Program-made: the position numbers and the translations under genes | Shown here: in pieces, positions 1 to 5,677 of the stretch | Numbering within the stretch: position 1 is the first letter of the stretch | How the letters are laid out: each line of letters starts with the position of its first letter | Origin: Actinomycetota bacterium | GTDB lineage: Bacteria; Actinomycetota; Actinomycetes; Nanopelagicales; Nanopelagicaceae | Direction: 5' to 3' | DNA length: 13,136 nucleotides | Assembly: GCA_009927705.1 (NCBI GenBank) | Contig: RFMK01000084.1 | Coordinates: 1 to 13,136 of the forward strand | Notes under the pieces: generated by a model | What the model was told of the DNA's origin: nothing | Database searches by the model: none | Seen by the model: only the letters and a program-made list of their open reading frames with translations

Positions 1-63
1 CTTGTTGCTGGTCTATTCATGATTTACTTCTTGAATAGTCCCATCAATGCCTGGGTTGGTTAA
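1..63 (+). CDS. 3' end of an unidentified membrane protein (partial)
   Basis: Reading from base 1 in frame 1 gives 20 hydrophobic residues (LVAGLFMIYFLNSPINAWVG) and then TAA at 61-63. The other two plus frames hit stops within about 40 bases. The residues look like the end of a last transmembrane helix with a short tail. A strong hairpin terminator starts 18 bases after the stop, which supports a real gene end on this strand. Too little is visible to name the family; a transporter or permease is only a guess. The gene is convergent with ung. Confidence 0.5.
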   Translation, partial: LVAGLFMIYFLNSPINAWVG

Positions 64-80
64 TATCTAACTCTCAAAAG

Positions 81-108
81 AAAGGGCCCGGAGAAATTCG
101 GGCCCTTT
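81..108 (+). terminator. Rho-independent terminator between convergent genes
   Basis: A perfect 10-bp inverted repeat (AAAGGGCCCG at 81-90, CGGGCCCTTT at 99-108) encloses an 8-base loop and is followed on the plus strand by the T-rich GTTATTT. It lies 18 bases after the stop of the plus-strand gene and 21 bases beyond the ung stop. The minus-strand side is followed by CTTTTGAG, so it may also end the ung transcript, though its U tract is shorter in that direction. The A/T ends of the stem extend the tract in both directions, as in bidirectional terminators. Confidence 0.85.
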
Positions 109-129
109 GTTATTTCTCTCAAGAAGCCT

Positions 130-780
130 TCACCAGAGTATTGAAGTTTCGCCTCGTGCCATTAATCGCTCATTAATTGCCGAGAAGGGTCGAGATCCCA
201 GGAAGCCTCGATGTGCCGAGAGGGGGCTGGGATGAACGCCTTCGATTAAGTTATCAGCCGTGAATTCACCAGCAAGTTCGCGAGCGCTATTTCCCCATAG
301 CACCCCGATAGCGCCGTTTTCTGCGCACTTCTTTACAACTGCGTGGGTTATCTCTTGCCAACCTAGGTTTGAATGCGATGCGCTATCTCCAGCTGCAACC
401 GTGAGCACTCGATTGAGAAGCATCACTCCTTGTGCGCTCCACCTCGAGAGATCTCCGTCAGCGGTAGTTGTTGAACCTATGTCGGTCAGGATCTCTTTTT
501 GAATATTCATTAATGAACCAGGAAGTCCGGAAGTACGCGGACTAACAGAGAAGGCTAATCCGATTGCGTCTGTGATGTTGGGATAAGGATCTTGACCGAC
601 GATCACCACCCTTACTTCTGAAGGATCTAACTCCAGTGCTCGAAAGACGAACTTCTTATCTGGCAATATTCGCTCGCCTGAATTGGCCCGAGATTGGAGT
701 TCTGCACCGATGGAGTCTAATTTGCCCTTAAATGGACGAAGAACATCCTGCCACGGTTCTGGAACTAGTGAGAAGAGCAT
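130..780 (-). CDS. ung: Uracil-DNA glycosylase (family 1)
   Basis: Removes uracil from DNA, arising from cytosine deamination or dUTP misincorporation, and so starts base-excision repair in the cytoplasm. The 216 residues are close to the usual family length. The water-activating motif GQDPYP is at 62-67 (Asp64 catalytic), the LLN strand with the uracil-reading Asn at 121-123, and the DNA-intercalation motif HPSPLS at 183-188 (His183), followed by RGFLGSRPFS. Pro replaces the His of the E. coli GQDPYH motif, as is common in actinobacteria. The ATG overlaps the stop of the upstream ABC ATPase gene as TAATG, so the two are almost certainly co-transcribed and translationally coupled. The gene converges on a plus-strand membrane protein across a hairpin terminator. 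Confidence 0.96.
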   Translation of the reverse strand: MLFSLVPEPWQDVLRPFKGKLDSIGAELQSRANSGERILPDKKFVFRALELDPSEVRVVIVGQDPYPNITDAIGLAFSVSPRTSGLPGSLMNIQKEILTDIGSTTTADGDLSRWSAQGVMLLNRVLTVAAGDSASHSNLGWQEITHAVVKKCAENGAIGVLWGNSARELAGEFTADNLIEGVHPSPLSAHRGFLGSRPFSAINERLMARGETSILW

Positions 781-1565
781 TAAATCTGCGTTGAGGCAAA
801 ATATCGACGGCCGTTGAAGGTAAGAGAAATGTTCACTCCAAAGACCTCATTGATATTCGTTTCGGTAAGGACATCAGAAATGGATCCTGCATATAACGCT
901 TTACCGTTTTTTAATAAGAGAGCGTGCGTCGTTCCCGCTGGAATTTCCTCAATATGGTGCGTCACAATGATTGTGGCTGGAGCATTGTCATCACTCGTGT
1001 ATGAGGTGATGCGTTGCAGAATATCTTCCCGTCCTCCGAGATCCAACCCTGCAGCTGGTTCATCCAGTAGCAAGACTTCTGGGTCAGCCATCAGAGCTCG
1101 CGATATTTGAACGCGTTTCTTCTCGCCTTCACTCAATGTGCCAAAAGTTCTTTCACCTAATTCACGAACGCCAAAAGTTGTGAGAAGGGCCTTTGCTCGT
1201 GATTCATCCCAAAGGTCGTAATCTTCAATCCATCTGCCGGCGATTGCGTACGCTGAAGTGAGAACTATATCGATGACTTTTTCGTCGGCCGGCAGAAGTT
1301 CCAACATGGCGCTTGATGTAAAACCGATGCGCGGTCGAAGTTCGAATACATCAACTGAACCCATTCGTTCACCCAGAATACGTACATCGCCGCGAGTGGG
1401 ATGAATAAGCGCCGCCAGTAATTGGAGTAGCGTCGTCTTCCCGGCGCCATTAGGGCCCAAAATCACCCATCGTTCACCTTCATTGACAGCAAAATCCAAC
1501 GGCCCGAGAATTGTTCGGCCCTCACGCATGACTTCGACGCCAGTCAAAGAGAGCAACGCTTCCAT
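780..1565 (-). CDS. Orphan ABC-type ATPase (YlmA / Rv3041c-like)
   Basis: A single ABC nucleotide-binding domain of 261 residues. Walker A GPNGAGKT is at 37-44, the signature LSEGE at 144-148, Walker B VLLLDEP at 164-170 with catalytic Glu169, the D-loop next to it, and the switch His at 203. No membrane segment is present and no permease gene is adjacent, so the transported substrate, if any, cannot be read here. Its closest resemblance is to stand-alone ATPases such as YlmA and mycobacterial Rv3041c, which also neighbours a serB gene; that shared neighbourhood is recalled knowledge, not a search result. The ATG at 1565 has no in-frame upstream alternative nearby; AGGAGG lies 14 bases upstream, farther than usual. 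It is the first gene of a two-gene unit with ung, divergent from the serB locus. Confidence 0.88.
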   Translation of the reverse strand: MEALLSLTGVEVMREGRTILGPLDFAVNEGERWVILGPNGAGKTTLLQLLAALIHPTRGDVRILGERMGSVDVFELRPRIGFTSSAMLELLPADEKVIDIVLTSAYAIAGRWIEDYDLWDESRAKALLTTFGVRELGERTFGTLSEGEKKRVQISRALMADPEVLLLDEPAAGLDLGGREDILQRITSYTSDDNAPATIIVTHHIEEIPAGTTHALLLKNGKALYAGSISDVLTETNINEVFGVNISLTFNGRRYFASTQI

Positions 1566-1573
1566 AGGGCGAC

Positions 1574-1585
1574 AAGATACCTCCT
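1574..1585 (-). promoter_or_regulatory. Candidate -10 box and/or distant Shine-Dalgarno for the ABC ATPase gene
   Basis: On the minus strand AGGAGG (1585-1580) is followed directly by TATCTT (1579-1574), then 8 bases and the ATG. Two readings compete. AGGAGG may be a ribosome binding site with unusually long spacing (14 bases). Or TATCTT may be a -10 box driving a nearly leaderless transcript. There is no convincing -35 at the usual distance. The site lies in the 64-bp divergent gap shared with the serB locus. Confidence 0.3.
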
Positions 1586-1617
1586 GAAGGCAACCACCTT
1601 GTGAAGGAAGCGACCGC

Positions 1618-1623
1618 TAATAT
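1618..1623 (+). promoter_or_regulatory. -10 box of a probable leaderless promoter for the serB locus
   Basis: TAATAT, one mismatch from the TATAAT consensus, ends 6 bases before the GTG at 1630. Transcription starting the usual 7 bases after the box would begin exactly at the G of that GTG, giving a leaderless mRNA, a common arrangement in actinobacteria. No Shine-Dalgarno precedes the GTG at the right distance, which agrees with this. The -35 region is not recognisable (TTGTGA at 1599-1604 is too close). Confidence 0.5.
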
Positions 1624-1629
1624 CGCGCG

Positions 1630-1893
1630 GTGTCATCATATAAATCGCAAGCAATTCTCCTTATGAGTGGCCCAGGCGGTTTGGCAGAGCTTGAGACTGC
1701 GAAAAACGTCGTACACGAGACGCTCTCCCCTTTCTCGTTAGCCATTGAAGATGTGCAGAGCATTAACATGGCTGATCGGATCATTCTCGCAATGCAAATA
1801 GCGTGCGATGAGGCACATCTATCAGCGATAGAGAAAGATTTGAAAATGAAGTGTGCGCCGCTCAATCTTGATGTCGCTGCTGAATTGCTGTAG
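1630..1893 (+). CDS. ACT-like domain, N-terminal half of a split SerB2-type phosphoserine phosphatase
   Basis: An 87-residue product starting at GTG. The predicted pattern fits an ACT fold: strand at AILLMSG (8-14), helix over roughly 17-31, two strands around LAIEDVQSI and RIILAMQIA, helix over roughly 61-73, and a last strand near NLDVAAEL. ACT domains bind amino acids and regulate metabolic enzymes; in mycobacterial SerB2 two such domains precede the HAD domain. Here the ORF ends at TAG (1891-1893), and the HAD-domain gene starts 3 bases later in the same frame, so reading through TAG would give one ACT-HAD protein of about 299 residues. It may be a genuine separate small subunit, the product of a nonsense mutation, or a sequence error. 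The GTG start is supported by the TAATAT box 6 bases upstream. Confidence 0.72.
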   Translation: MSSYKSQAILLMSGPGGLAELETAKNVVHETLSPFSLAIEDVQSINMADRIILAMQIACDEAHLSAIEKDLKMKCAPLNLDVAAELL

Positions 1894-1896
1894 AAG

Positions 1897-2529
1897 ATGA
1901 TGCACAAGTATCAACTAGTACTTTTTGACGTTGATTCAACGCTAATTGAGCAAGAAGTTATCGATCTTTTGGCCAACGAAACTCAACACGGACAGCAGGT
2001 TGCGGACGTTACTAGTCGAGCCATGGCTGGTGAATTGAACTTTGATGAGGCACTCCGCCAAAGGGTCGCATTACTTCGCGGACTTCCAGAAACAGTCTTC
2101 GCAAAAGTACTCGACCAAATTACCTTCTCGCCCGGAGCGCTAAGTTTGATTCGCGAATTGCAGAATCGTAAGATCTTCGTTGGAGCCGTGTCTGGTGGCT
2201 TCCTCAACGTACTTACGACCCTCTTCTCAGACCTAGGCTTGGATTTTCTAGAAGCAAATACTTTAGAAGTCTCCAATGGAGTTTTGACTGGCGAGCTAAT
2301 TGGTTCGATTGTTAATCGAGAAATGAAAAAACAAAAGCTCATCCAATTCGCAGAGCAATTCTCTATCAACATCGAAAACACCGTTGCGGTTGGAGATGGC
2401 GCAAACGATCTAGAAATGATAAAGGCTGCCGGCTTGGGCGTCAGTTATCGAGGCAAGCCGATTCTCAATGAAGCGGCGGATGTCGTGCTTACGGAGCCGC
2501 AGTTAAATTTACTACTCAACTATCTCTAG
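1897..2529 (+). CDS. serB: Phosphoserine phosphatase catalytic (HAD) domain
   Basis: Hydrolyses O-phospho-L-serine to serine, the last step of the phosphorylated serine pathway. HAD motifs are complete in the 210 residues: DVDST at 11-15 (nucleophile Asp11, acid/base Asp13), VSGG at 98-101, a KKQK lysine cluster at 144-147, and GDGANDLEM at 166-174 (Mg-binding Asp167 and Asp171). A cap region (about 20-75) contains the family's EVIDLLA. This portion resembles the C-terminal half of mycobacterial SerB2 closely. The gene begins ATGATG three bases after the TAG of the in-frame ACT ORF, has no clear Shine-Dalgarno or promoter, and would depend on reinitiation or readthrough. It converges on hisG, stops 10 bases apart, with no terminator visible. 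Confidence 0.93.
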   Translation: MMHKYQLVLFDVDSTLIEQEVIDLLANETQHGQQVADVTSRAMAGELNFDEALRQRVALLRGLPETVFAKVLDQITFSPGALSLIRELQNRKIFVGAVSGGFLNVLTTLFSDLGLDFLEANTLEVSNGVLTGELIGSIVNREMKKQKLIQFAEQFSINIENTVAVGDGANDLEMIKAAGLGVSYRGKPILNEAADVVLTEPQLNLLLNYL

Positions 2530-2539
2530 CCGCGTAGCC

Positions 2540-3388
2540 TTAAAGTCGGCATGAGTGAATATCGGTAACGAGAATTCCTCGAGCGCCAATATTCCAGAGT
2601 TCATCCATAACACCATGTACCTGATTTCGCTTAACCATCGCACGGACTGCAACCCAATCTGCTTTTTGTAGCGGCGAAATCGTCGGTGACTCCAAGCCTG
2701 GAGTGAGAGCACATGCCTCATTGAGAAAGGCACGAGGTACGTCGTAATCAACCAAGACATATTGCCGAGCAATGACTACGCTGTTGATTCTCCGCACCAA
2801 CGTTTCAATCTTGGTGTCGCGGGTTGCGCCAGATCTTTCAATCAAAATGGCTTCGCTACTGATCAGAGGTTCACCAAAAACTTCCAGTCCCGCTTGTTTT
2901 AGCGTGCTCCCTGTGGACACTACATCCGCTATGACATCTGCAACTCCAAGTTTGATTGCGCTTTCGACAGCTCCGTCGAGAGGGACTATCAACGCGTCAA
3001 TTCCACTTGTTTTGAGAAAGTTTTCTACCAGTTTTGGATAAGCAGTTGCGATCCGCGTTCCCGCGACATTTGTCTCTCCTGGCCTAGCAGCTAAGCGGAA
3101 AGTGCTCTTCCCGAAATCAAGTCCCATGATTTCAACCGCTGCAGCACCTGAATCCTGCAAGAGATCTCGTCCAGTAATACCAATGGTTAATTCGCCAGAA
3201 CCAACGTAGGTTGCAATATCGCGAGGCCGTAAATAGTAGAACTCGACACCATTCTCTGGATCAATAAATGAAAGATCCCGATGATCGCTACGTTGACGAT
3301 AGCCCGCTTCTTTCATAATCTGGGCCGCTGAATCCGCCAAAGAACCCTTATTTGGTAGCGCTACTTTAAGCATTTCTGTCCCATTCAT
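2540..3388 (-). CDS. hisG: ATP phosphoribosyltransferase, long form
   Basis: Catalyses the first, committed step of histidine synthesis, joining ATP and PRPP to phosphoribosyl-ATP. The 282 residues fit the long, HisZ-independent form, which carries a C-terminal regulatory domain that mediates histidine feedback. LKVALPNKGSL opens the catalytic part (7-17), ELTIGITGRDLL is at 66-77, and the PRPP-binding segment ADVIADVVSTGSTLKQAGL is at 150-168. The regulatory domain covers about 190-282. The ATG at 3388 overlaps the hisE stop as TAATG; Met6, five codons in, aligns with where many homologues begin and is an alternative start. It is the last gene of the long minus-strand block and forms a hisEG pair. 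Confidence 0.95.
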   Translation of the reverse strand: MNGTEMLKVALPNKGSLADSAAQIMKEAGYRQRSDHRDLSFIDPENGVEFYYLRPRDIATYVGSGELTIGITGRDLLQDSGAAAVEIMGLDFGKSTFRLAARPGETNVAGTRIATAYPKLVENFLKTSGIDALIVPLDGAVESAIKLGVADVIADVVSTGSTLKQAGLEVFGEPLISSEAILIERSGATRDTKIETLVRRINSVVIARQYVLVDYDVPRAFLNEACALTPGLESPTISPLQKADWVAVRAMVKRNQVHGVMDELWNIGARGILVTDIHSCRL

Positions 3389-3657
3389 TAGAGTTTCCGG
3401 TAAACATCATCAAGTGAAATACCTCGGGAAATCATCAGAACTTGTAGATGGTAGAGAAGTTGGCTAATTTCCAATGCGAGGGCTTCATTGTCTTGGTATT
3501 CCGCAGCCATCCAAACTTCTGCGGCTTCTTCTATCACTTTCTTTCCGATTGAATGAATACCGGCATCAAGAGCAGCAATAGTTGATGAGCCAGCGGGTCT
3601 AGTCTCGGCAATTGACTTTAATTCAATCCAGAGTTGATCAAAGCTCTTCTTAGACAT
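3388..3657 (-). CDS. hisE: Phosphoribosyl-ATP pyrophosphohydrolase
   Basis: Second step of histidine synthesis: hydrolyses phosphoribosyl-ATP to phosphoribosyl-AMP and pyrophosphate. The 89-residue all-alpha, MazG-like protein is a stand-alone HisE, not fused to HisI. Key features are TRPAGSSTIAALDAGIHSIG (19-38), then the acidic metal-binding helix EEAAEVWMAAE (43-53), and EISQLLYH (63-70). The usual ExxD of MazG-like proteins reads ExxQ here, which I recall as normal for actinobacterial HisE. The stop overlaps the hisG start as TAATG, so synthesis of the first two pathway enzymes is coupled. Upstream spacing to rpe (60 bases) is larger than at most other junctions here, leaving room for a promoter. 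Confidence 0.94.
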   Translation of the reverse strand: MSKKSFDQLWIELKSIAETRPAGSSTIAALDAGIHSIGKKVIEEAAEVWMAAEYQDNEALALEISQLLYHLQVLMISRGISLDDVYRKL

Positions 3658-3686
3658 TTGACATCACTTTCAATCGAGGAGTCGAT

Positions 3687-3692
3687 ATTTTA
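3687..3692 (-). promoter_or_regulatory. Weak candidate -10 box ahead of hisEG
   Basis: TAAAAT on the minus strand lies 29 bases upstream of the hisE ATG in the 60-bp rpe-hisE gap. Transcription from it would give a leader of about 23 bases containing a weak GAAAG ribosome site. No good -35 is seen at 16-18 bases. A small inverted repeat (ATCGA-CTCC-TCGAT) lies between the box and the start. This is suggestive only. Confidence 0.2.
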
Positions 3693-3717
3693 GATGAACT
3701 AAGCCAAGCCTCGTTGC

Positions 3718-4377
3718 TCAATTTGCCGCGGCAGCTTCTCGTAAAGCGCTGATCATGGCTGCAGGGTCCTCAGATCTGTAAACCGCTGAGCCAGCGACAA
3801 AAGTATCCGCTCCCGCCGAATAAGCGGTTCGAATCGTAGCGATTGAGATGCCTCCATCGACTTGAATCCATCTATCCGAATATCCCTTTTGATGCAACCA
3901 TGTTCGCGCTTGGGAGACTTTTGGCATCATCGATTCCATGAAGGATTGACCTCCAAAACCTGGTTCAACTGTCATCACGAGCAACATGTCAAAGTATGGA
4001 GCAAGTTCGGAAACCGCATCAAATGGCGTATTGGGCTTTATTGCTAGTCCGGCACGTTTACCCGAAATGCGGATTTGCTTAAGAGTTTCGATTGGGTCTG
4101 CACAGGCTTCATAGTGGACAGTGATGCCTGCTGTGTTATCAATAGCGTAATTCGTTGCCTTTGCATCTACTTCAGCAATCATCAAATGTACATCGACTGG
4201 AAGTTGTGAAAATTCAATAATCTCAAGGGACCGTGCGAGATCAAAGGTGAAATTTGGGACGAAAACATCATCCATGACATCTAAATGAAGAAAGTCGGCA
4301 ACTTCGGCCACTTTCGCAATCTCTTCTGGCAGCGCATCAAAGTTTGCATTGAGGATACTTGGACAGATTCTGATCAT
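3718..4377 (-). CDS. rpe: Ribulose-phosphate 3-epimerase
   Basis: Interconverts ribulose 5-phosphate and xylulose 5-phosphate in the pentose phosphate pathway. The 219-residue TIM barrel matches the usual length. Landmarks: CPSILNANF (5-13), metal-binding HLDVMD (31-36, Asp33), FVPNFTF (39-45), VHLMI with metal-binding His64, VEPGFGGQ (137-144), VDGGI with catalytic Asp174 (173-177), and the phosphate-binding AGSAVY (195-200). The ATG at 4377 has a strong upstream purine run, GGGAGGGAGAGG. It overlaps as ATGA the TGA that ends rsmB once rsmB's frame is restored, which links rpe translation to rsmB and helps show that the rsmB tail is a true coding remnant. Confidence 0.96.
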   Translation of the reverse strand: MIRICPSILNANFDALPEEIAKVAEVADFLHLDVMDDVFVPNFTFDLARSLEIIEFSQLPVDVHLMIAEVDAKATNYAIDNTAGITVHYEACADPIETLKQIRISGKRAGLAIKPNTPFDAVSELAPYFDMLLVMTVEPGFGGQSFMESMMPKVSQARTWLHQKGYSDRWIQVDGGISIATIRTAYSAGADTFVAGSAVYRSEDPAAMISALREAAAAN

Positions 4378-4576
4378 CGCCTCTCCCTCCCTTCCTGTTT
4401 CAACAGAGATAGGAACATGGAATCACACCCATCTCGGTGTGTCCATAATTGAAGATCCCCATCAGCGTCAATTCTCGAATCTTGAACCGCAACGCGATGG
4501 AATGACGGATGACGTTTGAGGAATGACTTTACTTGAAATTTGGTCTCTGCTTGATGTGAGGAACAAGTAACGTAGG
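4374..4576 (-). pseudogene. rsmB: Displaced 3' end of rsmB (out of frame with its body)
   Basis: Translation from 4574 in the frame one base off the rsmB body gives YVTCSSHQAETKF and runs 66 codons to TGA at 4376-4374, with typical family features: the TCS loop holding the nucleophilic Cys (Cys372 after correction), then ADGDLQLWTHRDGCDSMF near the end. The two bases 4576-4575 plus one missing G would code the Ala of 'LLAYVTCS'. The TGA overlaps the rpe ATG as ATGA, the junction style seen at fmt/rsmB. The tail is intact, with no other stop, so the lesion is recent, artificial or tolerated. A ribosomal -1 slip re-reading G4577 would restore the protein exactly, but no slippery heptamer is visible. 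Confidence 0.85.
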
Positions 4577-5677
4577 CAATAACCCATTAGCTCGAATCTT
4601 CCCAGCCGCTTCATCCAACAGTTCAGATTGCAAGACGGTGAGGTTCTTTAGATCCTGAAGCGTTCGACGCCATCTAACTTCGGGTCTTCTCCTAAGCGCC
4701 CCGATACCTGTGCACGGAGCATCAACAAGGATGCGATCAAATGAACCGAGTGAATCAGGCAACTTACGTCCATCGTAAGAAACAACTGGAAAATCCATCA
4801 CTACTTGTCGAACAAGTCGAGCGCGTTCTTCCGAAACCTCATTTGCCACGAAATCCCCTGAACGTTGGCGCACAACCGAAGACAAATACGCAGCTTTACC
4901 GCCTGGTCCAGCGCAGAGATCTAGCCATCGCAAATTCTCTTCAAAAGTATCAAGGAATTTCTCCACGACTATTTGCGAGCCACGATCTTGAACTCCGGCA
5001 CGACGTTCTCGTACTGCTGAGATCGCTCCCGGATCCCCCTCGCACGTTGCAGATATCGGCGAATCAGTCATCGGAAACGCACCATCAGCTAGTAATTCGT
5101 CAATTGTTGATCGGCCTGGCCAAGCAATGAGAGTTGGGCGGGCAGGAATATTGTTTGCTTGAAGTAAACTTTCAACTTCGGTAGTGGATTTCAATGAATC
5201 CATGTAGGAACTGACTATCCATTCTGGATGGGAATACTCAAGCGACATATGTGTTAGTTGATCTCTGTCATCTCCAATTCCACCTGTCTGCCCATCGATA
5301 TTCCGTAGAATTGCATTGATAAAGCTTCCCGAGCTCTTACCTGCGGCTCTCTTTGCAAGTTCGACTGTCTCGTAAATTGCGGCATGACTAGGAACTCGCA
5401 TCTGAGTTAATTGATGGACGCCAATTCGAAGGATGATAAGCACTTTCACATCGATCTGCGAGAGAGGACGATCGCTGGCTTGTGCAATCAGTGCATCATG
5501 ACGCCCCTTCATTCGCAAAGATCCATAAACCAATTCTGAAGCGAAGGCACGATCTTCTGGGGAAAGCGTTGATTTGCCAAGCATCTTTGGTAAAACTAAA
5601 TTGCTATAGGAACCATGAATTTCTACCTCAACGAGGGCCTCGAAAGCTAAGAGACGGGCGTCGGATATTGCTCTCAT
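4529..5677 (-). CDS. rsmB: 16S rRNA m5C967 methyltransferase RsmB, frameshifted and lacking its C-terminus
   Basis: SAM-dependent enzyme that methylates cytosine 967 of 16S rRNA. An N-terminal NusB-like RNA-binding domain (about 1-130) is followed by a Rossmann methyltransferase with LDLCAGPGGK (252-261) and DAPCTGIG (319-326, Cys322). I start it at the ATG at 5677, overlapping the fmt stop as ATGA; an ATG 14 codons upstream extends the ORF to 5719 but would overlap fmt by 46 bases. After Leu367 (codon 4579-4577) the frame goes wrong: 15 residues unlike the family follow, ending at TAA (4529). The expected AYVTCS motif, holding the catalytic Cys, is present one frame over. Restoring one G gives 434 residues ending at 4374. 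Either the protein is inactive or the base was lost in sequencing or assembly. Confidence 0.88.
   Translation of the reverse strand: MRAISDARLLAFEALVEVEIHGSYSNLVLPKMLGKSTLSPEDRAFASELVYGSLRMKGRHDALIAQASDRPLSQIDVKVLIILRIGVHQLTQMRVPSHAAIYETVELAKRAAGKSSGSFINAILRNIDGQTGGIGDDRDQLTHMSLEYSHPEWIVSSYMDSLKSTTEVESLLQANNIPARPTLIAWPGRSTIDELLADGAFPMTDSPISATCEGDPGAISAVRERRAGVQDRGSQIVVEKFLDTFEENLRWLDLCAGPGGKAAYLSSVVRQRSGDFVANEVSEERARLVRQVVMDFPVVSYDGRKLPDSLGSFDRILVDAPCTGIGALRRRPEVRWRRTLQDLKNLTVLQSELLDEAAGKIRANGLLPTLLVPHIKQRPNFK

Noticed and set aside
580..600. GQDPYP in Ung instead of GQDPYH as a lost catalytic residue
   Set aside because: Pro at this place is usual in actinobacterial Ung; the catalytic Asp and the HPSPLS motif are intact.
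3450..3470. HisE with ExxQ instead of the MazG-like ExxD as a lesion
   Set aside because: The EISQLLYH form is, from memory, the standard sequence in actinobacterial HisE.
4374..4528. Apparent non-coding gap between rsmB and rpe
   Set aside because: It is not empty: it carries the intact but out-of-frame 3' end of rsmB up to the rpe start.
4741..5130. 129-codon plus-strand ORF inside rsmB
   Set aside because: It is antisense to the conserved SAM-binding and DAPC region of rsmB and shows no recognisable domain.
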